In this document: positions 7,622 through 14,421 of the stretch, in pieces
Layout of the letters: the number at the start of each line of letters is the position of its first letter
How positions within the stretch are numbered: the first letter of the stretch is position 1
NCBI GenBank assembly: GCA_049700435.1
Contig: JBNAVK010000022.1
Span: 1-22,774, forward strand
Length of the DNA stretch: 22,774 bases
Direction: 5' to 3'
Source: JAVZLH01 sp049700435
GTDB lineage: Archaea > Thermoproteota > Bathyarchaeia > Bathyarchaeales > Bathycorpusculaceae
Notes under the pieces: model-generated
Database searches by the model: none
What the model saw: the letters and a program-made list of their open reading frames with translations, nothing else
Told to the model about the DNA's origin: nothing
Program-made: the position numbers and the translations under genes

Positions 7622-8632
7622 ATGACTGAGGAATTGGAAGGAGAAGAAATACCCAAAAAGAAATACGAGTTTCTAGAGGATTTGCCAGGCATTGGCCCAG
7701 CTACTGCTCAGAAACTGCGGGAGTTGGGTTTTCACACCGTTGAGTCTTTGGCTATGGCAACTGCTCAAGAGTTGGAACCTGCAGGTATAAGTGAAAAGAA
7801 AGCCTTCGCCATCATTGAGGCTGCCCGTTCTTCGATAGGCATTTCCTTTGTGAGGGCAGACGAACTTCTTAAAATGAGGCAGAGCGTTTTGCGTTTGACA
7901 AGCGGCAGCAAAGCCCTAGACAAAATCCTTGACGGCGGATTGGAAACCCAAACTATAACAGAGTTTTACGGCGAATACGGCAGCGGGAAAAGCCAAATTT
8001 GCCACCAGCTATGCGTGAATGTTCAGTTGCCTCCGGAACGCGGCGGATTAAATGGCGCAGCGCTTTACATAGATACGGAAAACACTTTCAGAACAGAACG
8101 TATAGTGCAGATGTCTAGGCATTTGGGGCTTGACCCAGAACAAGTTGTTAAAAACATCATTTACGCTGAAGCTTTCACCTCTGACCACCAGATGTTTCTG
8201 CTTGACAACGCAGACGAGGTGATTAAGGCAAACAATGTTAGGCTTATTATTGTTGACTCATTGACAGCTCATTTTAGAAGCGAATACCTTGGTCGGGAAA
8301 TGCTGGCTTCAAGGCAGCAGAAACTAAACAAGCACATGCACAAGCTTATAAGGCTTGCAAGGGCTTTCAACGCAGTTGCCGTTGTAACAAACCAAGTTAT
8401 GGCTAAACCCGACATCTTTTTCGGCGACGCCGTGCACCCCATCGGAGGTCACATAGTTGGGCACACAAGCCACACACGAATTTATCTACGTAGGGCGGCT
8501 CATGGCCCCGTGCGGATCGCCCGCTTAGTTTCAAGCCCATACCTGCCAGAGGGGGAGGAAATATTTAAAATAACAGAGAATGGCATAGAGGATGTTTCCG
8601 AAGAAGAAAAGTCAAAGTCTCGTGGGCGTTAA
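7622..8632 (+). CDS. radA: DNA repair and recombination protein RadA
   Basis: Archaeal RecA/Rad51 recombinase that forms filaments on single-stranded DNA and drives strand exchange. From the chosen ATG the protein has 336 residues. It has an N-terminal helix-hairpin-helix domain (LPGIGPATAQKL, about 21-32), Walker A GEYGSGKSQ (117-125), Walker B LIIVDS (208-213) and the GGHIVGHTSHTRIYLRR region (275-291). A more upstream ATG (7574) would add 16 residues of unlikely composition (MACLNCFRIEERRR) and sits on the TATA box, so I rejected it. The next gene begins one base after its stop, so the two are probably translated together. Confidence 0.96.
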   Translation: MTEELEGEEIPKKKYEFLEDLPGIGPATAQKLRELGFHTVESLAMATAQELEPAGISEKKAFAIIEAARSSIGISFVRADELLKMRQSVLRLTSGSKALDKILDGGLETQTITEFYGEYGSGKSQICHQLCVNVQLPPERGGLNGAALYIDTENTFRTERIVQMSRHLGLDPEQVVKNIIYAEAFTSDHQMFLLDNADEVIKANNVRLIIVDSLTAHFRSEYLGREMLASRQQKLNKHMHKLIRLARAFNAVAVVTNQVMAKPDIFFGDAVHPIGGHIVGHTSHTRIYLRRAAHGPVRIARLVSSPYLPEGEEIFKITENGIEDVSEEEKSKSRGR

Positions 8633-8633
8633 A

Positions 8634-9086
8634 ATGCCTGTCCCATCAGCCTTAGTGACGCGCTATTTCCAACTCATAATTAATAGGCAGTTTACCGAGG
8701 CTGAAAGGGAGCTTGAAAGATTGAAGCAGAAAATGCATAAAACAGAATGGAATAGGGGCTATTTCAGAGCCTTATATGGCATGCTTCTCGCGCGCCGGTC
8801 AAACAACAGTGATGCCTACGCTTTTTTCTCAAAGCTTGACTTAAATGATAAAGCAACTTTAAGCGCTTATAGGCGAGAATTTTCAGATCATGTAAGAAAT
8901 AGGCTTCACGGAGATTTTGACAGAGGTTTTTTCTCTGCTTGGGCAGACTGCATGCGCGTGCTCGGCAAGATGACCATTGTAAATAGCCCTAACGTGAATA
9001 ATACTTCTTCTGAAAAGGATAAACCCAGGAATTTGCAGGCTGAAGACGCTCAACCAACAATAGAGGATTATTTAAGAAAAGCTTAG
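8634..9086 (+). CDS. Small radA-linked protein with a C-terminal PIP-box-like motif
   Basis: Protein of 150 residues that I cannot assign to a named family. The start ATG at 8634 comes one base after the radA stop, preceded by a GTGGGCG stretch, so translation is coupled to radA. The N-terminal two thirds is helical and charged (TEAERELERLKQKMHKTEWNRGY), with conserved-looking aromatic residues (FFSAWADCMRVLG). A low-complexity linker (NNTSSEKDKPRN) leads to the last residues, QPTIEDYLRKA. This fits the PCNA-interacting (PIP) consensus Q-x-x-[I/L/M]-x-x-[aromatic]-[aromatic or hydrophobic]: Q140, I143, Y146, L147. Placement at the extreme C-terminus after a flexible linker is typical of real PIP boxes. 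Inference: a recombination or repair accessory factor that docks on PCNA. Confidence 0.75.
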   Translation: MPVPSALVTRYFQLIINRQFTEAERELERLKQKMHKTEWNRGYFRALYGMLLARRSNNSDAYAFFSKLDLNDKATLSAYRREFSDHVRNRLHGDFDRGFFSAWADCMRVLGKMTIVNSPNVNNTSSEKDKPRNLQAEDAQPTIEDYLRKA

Positions 9087-9098
9087 ACTTTTTGCTTG

Positions 9099-9392
9099 TT
9101 AACCAACAATTATGGAGTATAATAGAATCCAGAAAACAAGCCACGAAAAAAAGTAGATGCCTATCCCCATTGTTAAGAGTTTTTGCGGCTTTTCTACTTT
9201 GTTAATGAATTTGCTTTTAATGAGGTAATATGACATTAAATAAATGAGCATCGCTATGACAGCACCGTTCATGAAAACACTAATTGAAGGTCTTGTGTCC
9301 ACCATGGCGTAGCCTGTGCAAACAAGAGCGGCGAATATTCCAAGTCCAAGCCTAAGCCAATAGATTATTTGTAGTGGCTTCACCTTCACCAA
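9099..9392 (-). CDS. EMC6-like small membrane protein
   Basis: Protein of 97 residues with three hydrophobic helices: about 9-30, 38-57 and 75-95. The last, GIYFFSWLVFWILLYSIIVG, resembles the C-terminal helix of the EMC6/Rab5-interacting family (aromatic-rich, with an FW-x-LLY pattern). The middle helix followed by a basic loop (KSKFINKVEKPQKL) and a glycine-rich entry to helix three also fits. EMC6 is part of the eukaryotic ER membrane protein insertase, and archaeal relatives are thought to pair with Oxa1/EMC3-type insertases. The resemblance is by eye and short, so it is moderate evidence. It is divergent from the NFACT gene, with overlapping promoter regions. Confidence 0.55.
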   Translation of the reverse strand: MVKVKPLQIIYWLRLGLGIFAALVCTGYAMVDTRPSISVFMNGAVIAMLIYLMSYYLIKSKFINKVEKPQKLLTMGIGIYFFSWLVFWILLYSIIVG

Positions 9393-9420
9393 GCCTTCGC
9401 AACTAGCACCTTTGGATTAT

Positions 9421-9443
9421 GATTTAAAGCTGCCTATTTATAG
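9421..9443. promoter_or_regulatory. Divergent promoters for the EMC6-like and NFACT genes
   Basis: The 88 bases between the two starts hold a minus-strand AT box GCTTTAAATC (9421-9430), about 33 bases from the EMC6-like start at 9392. A plus-strand box CTATTTATAG (9434-9443) lies about 42 bases before the NFACT TTG at 9481. The boxes are only 3 bases apart, so the two genes likely compete for, or share, promoter access. Confidence 0.4.
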
Positions 9444-9480
9444 TTTAATGCAGTTACTCTTTAGAAATGGTGTAGACACC

Positions 9481-11529
9481 TTGCATAAGAAGGAGTTCAC
9501 AAGCTTTGACGTTGCCGCTGTTGTCCGCGAGCTGCGAGAAACCATTTTAGATTCGCGTGTCAACAACATTTACCAAGTTGACGCTAAAACCATAATTTTT
9601 AAACTTCATAAGGCTGAAAGCCCCGCTTTTCAACTCCTCTTAGAAGCTGGTAGACGACTGCACTTAACTTCTTACGCCGCGGAGAAGCCTCAACTTCCAC
9701 CTGCTTTTTGTATGGCTTTAAGAAAACATTTGCGGAGCAGTTGGCTTGTTAATGTTGAGCAGTACGAGTTTGAGCGCGTCGTAGTCTTTCACTTCAAAAC
9801 AAAAAGCGGCAAATTGCGGCTTATCTTAGAGCTTTTTGGGGATGGCAACATAATTTTGGTTGGAGAAAAAAGCGAGATTTTGCAGGCTCTGGTTTATAAG
9901 CGCATGCGGGACAGAAACATCGTTCGCGGTGAAACTTTCCTTTTTGCTCCATCAAGCGGACAGAACCCCTTCAAAGTTAGCCTTGAAGAGTTACGAAATG
10001 GACTAAAAAGTTTCGGTGATGTTGAGGTTGTCCGCAGCATCGCGAGGTTTTTGAGCATAGGCGGCCTCTATGCGGAGGAAGTTCTCTTAAAAGCCGGCGT
10101 AGACAAAGCGAAACAATGCAAAGGGTTAAACAACGAAGAAATCGACGCAATATACAGTAATTTGCAAATTTTGCTTTCTCAAGTTGCAAGCGGAAGACTT
10201 GAACCATCTATTGTTTTGGATGAAGAAGGCAGTTTCTTCGATGTCACGCCTTTTAGACTTAAACGCTATGAAAGTCTAACGCATGAGCCATACAAAAGCT
10301 TCAACGAAGCCCTAGACGATTTTTACACAACAATTACTGCCGCTGAAAAAGTTGCAGTTTCGCCAAAAGTGGAGGAATTGAACCGCGAGGCGGAAAGGCT
10401 TAGGAGAGTTATCGAAAGCCAGAAGGAGGCTTTAGCCGAGGCTGAAGCAAAAGCAGAACATTATAGGCGCATTGGAGACGCCATTTATGCGCATGCTAAT
10501 GAACTGCAAGCCTTATTGGAGAGATTTATGGCTGACAAAAAAGCTGGAAAAAGCTGGAACACCGTAGTCTCTGAGGCTTTAGCTGAGAAGAAGGCTGGCT
10601 TAAAGCCAAGCGTGTTTTTTGAGTCCTTCAACGCACGTAACTTAACAGTTAACGTCTGCGTAGACGGCTTAAGGTTTAGTTTAAATTTGCGCGGTAAAGT
10701 GTTTGAGGATGCTGGAGGGTTTTATGAGCAGAGCAAACGGGCTAGACAGAAGGCTGAGGGCGCCAAGGCTGCCCTAGAAGAGACACGCAGAAAGCTTATG
10801 GAAGTTGAAGCCAAAATTAGAGAAGTTCAAGAGCAAGAAAAAGTTAAGCCAGCCGAAGCCGTAGAGGAACTTGAAAGGCGGAAAATAAGGCGAAAAGAAT
10901 GGTTTGAAAAGTTCAGATGGTTCCGCTCTTCAGACGGTTTTCTCGTGGTGGCAGGCAAAGACGCCGTCAGCAACGAAGTTCTAATCAAAAAGTACACAGA
11001 AGAACACGACATCATCTTTCACGCAGACATCGCCGGCGCGCCCTTCGCAGTGGTTAAAACCGAAGGAAAACAACCAACACAACAATGCCTTCAAGAAGCT
11101 GGAGAATTCGCAGCCGCCTATTCCAGAGGATGGCGAGAGGGCTTCGGCACAGTAGACGTTTACTGGGTTCGACCAGAACAAATAAGCAAGAAAAGTCCTT
11201 CAGGCGAGTATATTCCCCGTGGAGCCTTCATGGTCGCCGGAAAACGGAACTGGATGCGCAATGTCCCGCTTAAAATAGCCATAGGTGTCGTCACAAAAGA
11301 GAACGGTGAAATCTCCTTCATGGGCGGACCGGTCGAGGCGGTCAAAGCCAAAACAAACACCTACGTGACAATAATGCCTGGAAACCAAAGCGGCAAAGAA
11401 CTATTCAAGCGCATTTTAGCCACTTTAGCTGAAAAAGCACCGAAGGAAAGCCGCGAAAAAATTTTGAAAGCCTCTGCGGAAGAAATTAGAAATTTTATTC
11501 CATACGCGAAAGGCAGAGTATCAAGTTGA
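9481..11529 (+). CDS. rqcH: NFACT/Rqc2 (RqcH-like) ribosome-rescue protein
   Basis: Member of the NFACT family (Rqc2/Tae2/RqcH), which binds stalled large ribosomal subunits with peptidyl-tRNA and extends the nascent chain with a C-terminal tail. From TTG 9481 it has 682 residues. An NFACT-N domain begins with the family start motif (KKEFTSFDVAAVVREL) and includes LPPAFCMALRKHL. Helical and coiled-coil segments follow (around 300-340 and 430-470), then an NFACT-R domain near 476-590 (FRWFRSSDGFLVVAGKDAVSNE, IIFHADIAGAPFAVVKT). The motif that is usually Asp-Arg is Glu98-Arg99 here (YEFERVVVF). The frame is open back to TTG 9412, but those 23 residues contain the TATA box and are not family-like. 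GGTG at 9469-9472 is a suitable ribosome-binding site. Confidence 0.9.
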   Translation: MHKKEFTSFDVAAVVRELRETILDSRVNNIYQVDAKTIIFKLHKAESPAFQLLLEAGRRLHLTSYAAEKPQLPPAFCMALRKHLRSSWLVNVEQYEFERVVVFHFKTKSGKLRLILELFGDGNIILVGEKSEILQALVYKRMRDRNIVRGETFLFAPSSGQNPFKVSLEELRNGLKSFGDVEVVRSIARFLSIGGLYAEEVLLKAGVDKAKQCKGLNNEEIDAIYSNLQILLSQVASGRLEPSIVLDEEGSFFDVTPFRLKRYESLTHEPYKSFNEALDDFYTTITAAEKVAVSPKVEELNREAERLRRVIESQKEALAEAEAKAEHYRRIGDAIYAHANELQALLERFMADKKAGKSWNTVVSEALAEKKAGLKPSVFFESFNARNLTVNVCVDGLRFSLNLRGKVFEDAGGFYEQSKRARQKAEGAKAALEETRRKLMEVEAKIREVQEQEKVKPAEAVEELERRKIRRKEWFEKFRWFRSSDGFLVVAGKDAVSNEVLIKKYTEEHDIIFHADIAGAPFAVVKTEGKQPTQQCLQEAGEFAAAYSRGWREGFGTVDVYWVRPEQISKKSPSGEYIPRGAFMVAGKRNWMRNVPLKIAIGVVTKENGEISFMGGPVEAVKAKTNTYVTIMPGNQSGKELFKRILATLAEKAPKESREKILKASAEEIRNFIPYAKGRVSS

Positions 11530-11550
11530 AGTTCTTTGACGGGCGGTAAG

Positions 11551-11585
11551 TGTTGTTGTTGGAAATTTCGGTATTAACAACAACA
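11551..11585. repeat. Inverted repeat, 10-base arms
   Basis: TGTTGTTGTT at 11551-11560 is the exact complement of AACAACAACA at 11576-11585. The 15-base spacer itself contains GAAATTTC, a self-complementary octamer. It begins 22 bases after the NFACT stop, so it could stabilise or end that transcript. The arms are triplet-like and low in complexity, which weakens the case for a specific function. Confidence 0.5.
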
Positions 11586-11624
11586 TTTGGAGAAGGGTTT
11601 GCAGTGGAAAACTAGAGGGAGGGG

Positions 11625-11665
11625 ATAGCGAAAATAAGCTTTGGTGTAAGCCCATTTTCGCTTAT
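11625..11665. repeat. Extended hairpin with nested stem
   Basis: AGCGAAAAT (11627-11635) pairs with ATTTTCGCT (11654-11662). AT (11625-11626) and AT (11664-11665) extend the outer stem past a one-base bulge. Inside, GCTT (11638-11641) pairs with AAGC (11648-11651) around a six-base loop. On either strand the result is a bulged stem of about 15 pairs. It lies about 90 bases downstream of the tRNA-Asn 3' end and could be a processing or termination element, or part of a small RNA. Confidence 0.45.
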
Positions 11666-11757
11666 AACTCTTTTCTCTTCCCATAGGCTTGAGACGTCGC
11701 TTGAAAATTAGTCTTTGAAGGCTTTAAGAAAATGGGAAGTGTCGCTGGTTTATTCTG

Positions 11758-11862
11758 TGGCGCCGCCGGTAGGATTTTCAACAGGAGTTTTTTCTCCTTG
11801 TTCTTGAACCTACGACCGACTGGTTAACAGCCAGCCGCTCTACCACACTGAGCTACGGCGGC
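11758..11862 (-). tRNA. tRNA-Asn (GTT) with a 28-base T-loop intron
   Basis: A full cloverleaf can be drawn on the minus strand. Acceptor GCCGCCG pairs with CGGCGGC, the discriminator is G and CCA is encoded (11760-11758). The D stem is GCTC/GAGC. The anticodon stem is GCTGG/CCAGT with loop CTGTTAA, giving anticodon GTT (Asn). The variable loop is CGGTC and the T stem is GTAGG/CCTAC. The T loop is 35 bases long instead of 7; removing 28 bases (11775-11802) restores TTCAAGT. The mature tRNA would be 77 bases with CCA. The anticodon loop itself has no intron. The amino acid is certain from the anticodon; splicing is predicted. Confidence 0.93.
11775..11802 (-). other. Non-canonical tRNA intron between positions 59 and 60
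   Basis: Bulge-helix-bulge motif: a four-pair central helix TTCA/TGAA (the TTC of the T loop plus A57 with intron bases) lies between the three-base bulges AGA and AAT. An inner stem ACA..GGAG/CTCC..TGT (with one bulged A) is closed by an A6 loop. Cutting after the second base of each bulge removes exactly 28 bases and leaves a seven-base T loop, so structure and length agree. Confidence 0.82.
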
Positions 11863-11892
11863 GCTTTAAGCCTCATAGTCTTCAGTTTTGCT

Positions 11893-11905
11893 GTAATATT
11901 TAAGT
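11893..11905 (-). promoter_or_regulatory. TATA box of tRNA-Asn
   Basis: The minus strand reads ACTTAAATATTAC, centred about 37 bases before the tRNA 5' end. It lies in the short gap just after the stop of the radical SAM gene, giving the tRNA its own promoter. Confidence 0.45.
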
Positions 11906-11909
11906 TTAG

Positions 11910-13391
11910 TCATTTTGCAATTTCCAATTTGATTCCAGTCTTCCTCGTCTTGTACTTGATAATTCCGACAAAAAGTCTGTATAAAGGTTGTAGAACGCTG
12001 GCGTACCATTTCCCAGAGAAAGACAATCCTATTAGGCTGTCTATCCAGTAAAAATCATGCTCCAAACATTTAACCAACAGTTCCCTATGCAATTCAGTCA
12101 TCTCTGCATATTTAAACCAGTCCTCCCTTTTCAGCCTACCTAAAGGAACAAAAAACAGTGGGACAATTAGGCTTCTAAATTCTCTAAGTTCTTCAACAAG
12201 CTCTATCGTTTTGATAAGGTCTTCTTCTGTTTCCTCTGGAAGCCCAACAATCAAAGTGCAAGCTGGAATTAAATTGTTGTCATGCATCAAACCCATGCTT
12301 GTGCGCACTACTTCTGGCCAGTTTTCTGGTTTGAACGGGTGGGCTTTTGCTGGCATGTTCTTTTTGGCGAGTTCTGGGGAGCCTGTTTCTATGCCTACTT
12401 CTGCTCCCCACCAAGGCTGTTTTTGCCGGATTGTTTCGGCGATTTTTTCGAAAAGTTTTGGCTTGGATGCTACGGCTGCTAACGAGCAGTGGCTCCAACT
12501 GATGCCGTCGCATTTCTTAACTACCAGTTCATGAAGTTTCATCAGTTTTTCGTCGTCTGGTAGCGTGTTTCTTGAACCATAAAGCATCACGTCCTCAGCA
12601 TGGAGACATGCCCAATTTATTTGCCCATTTATGTTCACATCTATTTCCCGCATTATTTTCTCGTATGGATACCATCTTAGGGGCTTCAAGGTTACGCTGC
12701 AGAAACTGCATCCGCGGCAACAACCCCTTCCAATCTCAACCAAACCATTGATTGAGGGCTTGACTATGTCGGGTATCTCCGCTAAACTTGGCGTTTCCTT
12801 AACGTTAACCTCATAATACTGAGGCAGATTCTCGCCATTTAAAGCGGCTTTGAAAATTTTTCCAACAACCTTTTCAGCTTCGCCTTCTATTATGCAGTCT
12901 ATTCCATATTTTTCAACAAATTTTGGTCGATAACGGAATTGCCAAACACCGGGACCGCCCACAACAATTTTCAATCCTCGTTTTTTCGCCTCCTTAACCT
13001 CTGAACTGCCAACTAGCGCGTGAAAATAAGACGCTAGAAAGGGTTCCTTCTTCAAAATCGACGCGAATGTACTTGAGGCTGGACCCAACCCAAATGGGTC
13101 CATAACATGTATGCCCAAAACTTTTGCTTCTTTAATGTATTTTTCAAGGTGTTCGGGGCTAACCGTTAAAACGTCAAAGCCCTCGCTCAGAAGCTGAGCT
13201 TCGATTTTTCTTAATCCGTAAGGAGCCGCAATTGGAATGCCATCTTTTGTTTCTATTGGTGGAAAGAATAGAAAACCGTAAAGCCAGTTTGGAATGAAGT
13301 TTGGAGGCGCGCATGTTCCAAAACCTAAAAACTCGTTATGGTGGTAGTCGCTCATCAGAGTACGATCAGCAGTCAAGAGTATCGGCGCCAT
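11910..13391 (-). CDS. B12-binding-domain radical SAM protein
   Basis: Protein of 493 residues with an N-terminal cobalamin-binding-like domain (roughly 55-190: APYGLRKIEAQLL, KIVVGGPGVWQF, CIIEGEAE) and a radical SAM core with CxxxCxxC in GRGCCRGCSFC (C224, C228, C231). Later blocks such as GAEVGIETGSPELAKKNMP and LIVGLPEETEEDL are typical of the core. Such enzymes methylate or join unactivated carbons. Archaeal relatives with this layout include the GDGT ring synthases Grs, and other uncharacterised families; I cannot choose with confidence. GTG 13394 and ATG 13391 are adjacent; the ATG follows a strong ribosome-binding site AGGAGGAGG. It is a stand-alone gene, followed by tRNA-Asn on the same strand. 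Confidence 0.85.
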   Translation of the reverse strand: MAPILLTADRTLMSDYHHNEFLGFGTCAPPNFIPNWLYGFLFFPPIETKDGIPIAAPYGLRKIEAQLLSEGFDVLTVSPEHLEKYIKEAKVLGIHVMDPFGLGPASSTFASILKKEPFLASYFHALVGSSEVKEAKKRGLKIVVGGPGVWQFRYRPKFVEKYGIDCIIEGEAEKVVGKIFKAALNGENLPQYYEVNVKETPSLAEIPDIVKPSINGLVEIGRGCCRGCSFCSVTLKPLRWYPYEKIMREIDVNINGQINWACLHAEDVMLYGSRNTLPDDEKLMKLHELVVKKCDGISWSHCSLAAVASKPKLFEKIAETIRQKQPWWGAEVGIETGSPELAKKNMPAKAHPFKPENWPEVVRTSMGLMHDNNLIPACTLIVGLPEETEEDLIKTIELVEELREFRSLIVPLFFVPLGRLKREDWFKYAEMTELHRELLVKCLEHDFYWIDSLIGLSFSGKWYASVLQPLYRLFVGIIKYKTRKTGIKLEIAK

Positions 13392-13570
13392 CACTGCCTC
13401 CTCCTTCCTTAAATTTGAATGTCAAAATCTTGAAATTTAAACTTTGATGTCCCCAATAAAACAACCGAACTCCCAATCTAGTATTTACTCATCACATTTA
13501 ACCCTTATCCGCCTAGAAAAGTTATATGGAAGTTCTTGAATAAGTTGAAGGGCTATTGGAGAGTAACTCC

Positions 13571-14131
13571 TTGAAGAAAATTCTTGAAGTTAGGTGGCAT
13601 GGAAGGGGCGGGCAAGGAGCATGGACAGCAAGCGAGTTGCTAGCACGTGCAGCAATATGCGAAGGAAAGTACATTCAATCCTTCCCCGAATTTGGACCGG
13701 AGAGGATGGGAGCCCCTGTGAGTGCTTTCACAAGAATAAGCACGGCGCCAATTAAAATACACTGTGCAATCTACAATCCAGATGTCGTGGTTGTTTTAGA
13801 CCCGACACTTTTGAAAACTGTTCCAGTTACTGAGGGGTTAAACGAAGAAGGAATAATTATAATTAACTCAAAGGAGAAGCCATCGGATGTTAGGAACATG
13901 CTTAATTCAAGTAAGGGTAAAGTGTGGACTGTTCCCGCCACAGAAATTGCAATAAAAATTTTAGGAGCGCCAATAACAAGCACCGCCATGCTTGGGGCTG
14001 TTGCACGCGCAACGGGTATAGTTAGCATAAAAAGCATCGAGAAAACCGTGATGGAGCGTTTTAGACGTGATGTTGCTGAGAAAAATTTTGCTGTTATAAA
14101 AGAAGCCTACGAGGAGGCGCAATGTGAATGA
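13571..14131 (+). CDS. porC: Pyruvate:ferredoxin oxidoreductase, gamma subunit
   Basis: Gamma subunit of the four-part archaeal 2-oxoacid:ferredoxin oxidoreductase. The family opening is clear: ILEVRWHGRGGQGAWTASELLA, then FPEFGPERMGAPVSAFTR. I chose TTG 13571, which gives MKKILEVRWHGRGGQG and has GGAG nine bases upstream. TTG 13556, five codons earlier, is possible. An AT box (GTTATATGG, 13521-13529) would start the mRNA near 13551. Its end overlaps the delta gene by the four bases ATGA. It is the first gene of a gamma-delta-alpha-beta operon. Confidence 0.92.
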   Translation: MKKILEVRWHGRGGQGAWTASELLARAAICEGKYIQSFPEFGPERMGAPVSAFTRISTAPIKIHCAIYNPDVVVVLDPTLLKTVPVTEGLNEEGIIIINSKEKPSDVRNMLNSSKGKVWTVPATEIAIKILGAPITSTAMLGAVARATGIVSIKSIEKTVMERFRRDVAEKNFAVIKEAYEEAQCE

Positions 14132-14406
14132 AATCTGAAGAAAAGGGTTGGAAAGAAATTTCAATGGGGGCTGTATGCTGGAAGCCAAGCACTGAATTTT
14201 TAACTGGCGACTGGAAAACCTACAAGCCAATAAGAGACTTGGAAAAGTGCACCCGATGCCTTTTATGTGTTATATTCTGTCCAGACGGCGCAATACACTG
14301 GAAACCCGAAAAGGGAGACATAGAATTTGATTACAATTTCTGCAAGGGCTGTGGAATATGCGCTAATGAATGCCCCGTGAAAGCAATAGAAATGAAATTA
14401 GAATAG
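14128..14406 (+). CDS. porD: Pyruvate:ferredoxin oxidoreductase, delta subunit
   Basis: Bacterial-type 2[4Fe-4S] ferredoxin-like subunit of 92 residues that carries electrons from the beta subunit to external ferredoxin. Cysteines C41, C44, C47 and C51 (CTRCLLCVIFCPDG) and C72, C75, C78 and C82 (CKGCGICANECPVKA) form the two cluster sites. The N-terminal part (MGAVCWKPSTEFLTGDWKTYKP) is typical of PorD/VorD. The start ATG overlaps the gamma stop as ATGA. It sits second in the por operon. Confidence 0.94.
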   Translation: MKSEEKGWKEISMGAVCWKPSTEFLTGDWKTYKPIRDLEKCTRCLLCVIFCPDGAIHWKPEKGDIEFDYNFCKGCGICANECPVKAIEMKLE

Positions 14407-14421
14407 GAGCGTGCAAAGGGA

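Larger units (their letters stand above)
11530..11757. other. Gene-less stretch with two inverted repeats, between NFACT and tRNA-Asn
   Basis: No plausible protein or recognised RNA is seen in these 228 bases. Two separate inverted repeats stand out (11551-11585 and 11625-11665), listed individually. There are no clear C/D or H/ACA box signatures and no long T run that would mark a simple archaeal terminator. Confidence 0.6.

Noticed and set aside
9412..9480. A 23-residue N-terminal extension of the NFACT protein from TTG 9412
   Set aside because: It would read through the TATA-like box at 9434-9443, and the known family start motif begins right after TTG 9481.
11538..11552. Twelve-base complementarity (TTGACGGGCGGT) to the conserved 3' region of 16S rRNA, suggesting a guide RNA or rRNA fragment
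   Set aside because: No C, D or ACA boxes are placed correctly and the match is too short to exclude chance; no further rRNA sequence adjoins it.
13961..14230. Opposite-strand open frames within the por operon and many other genes
   Set aside because: They mirror strongly coding frames on the other strand and lack family features or start signals.
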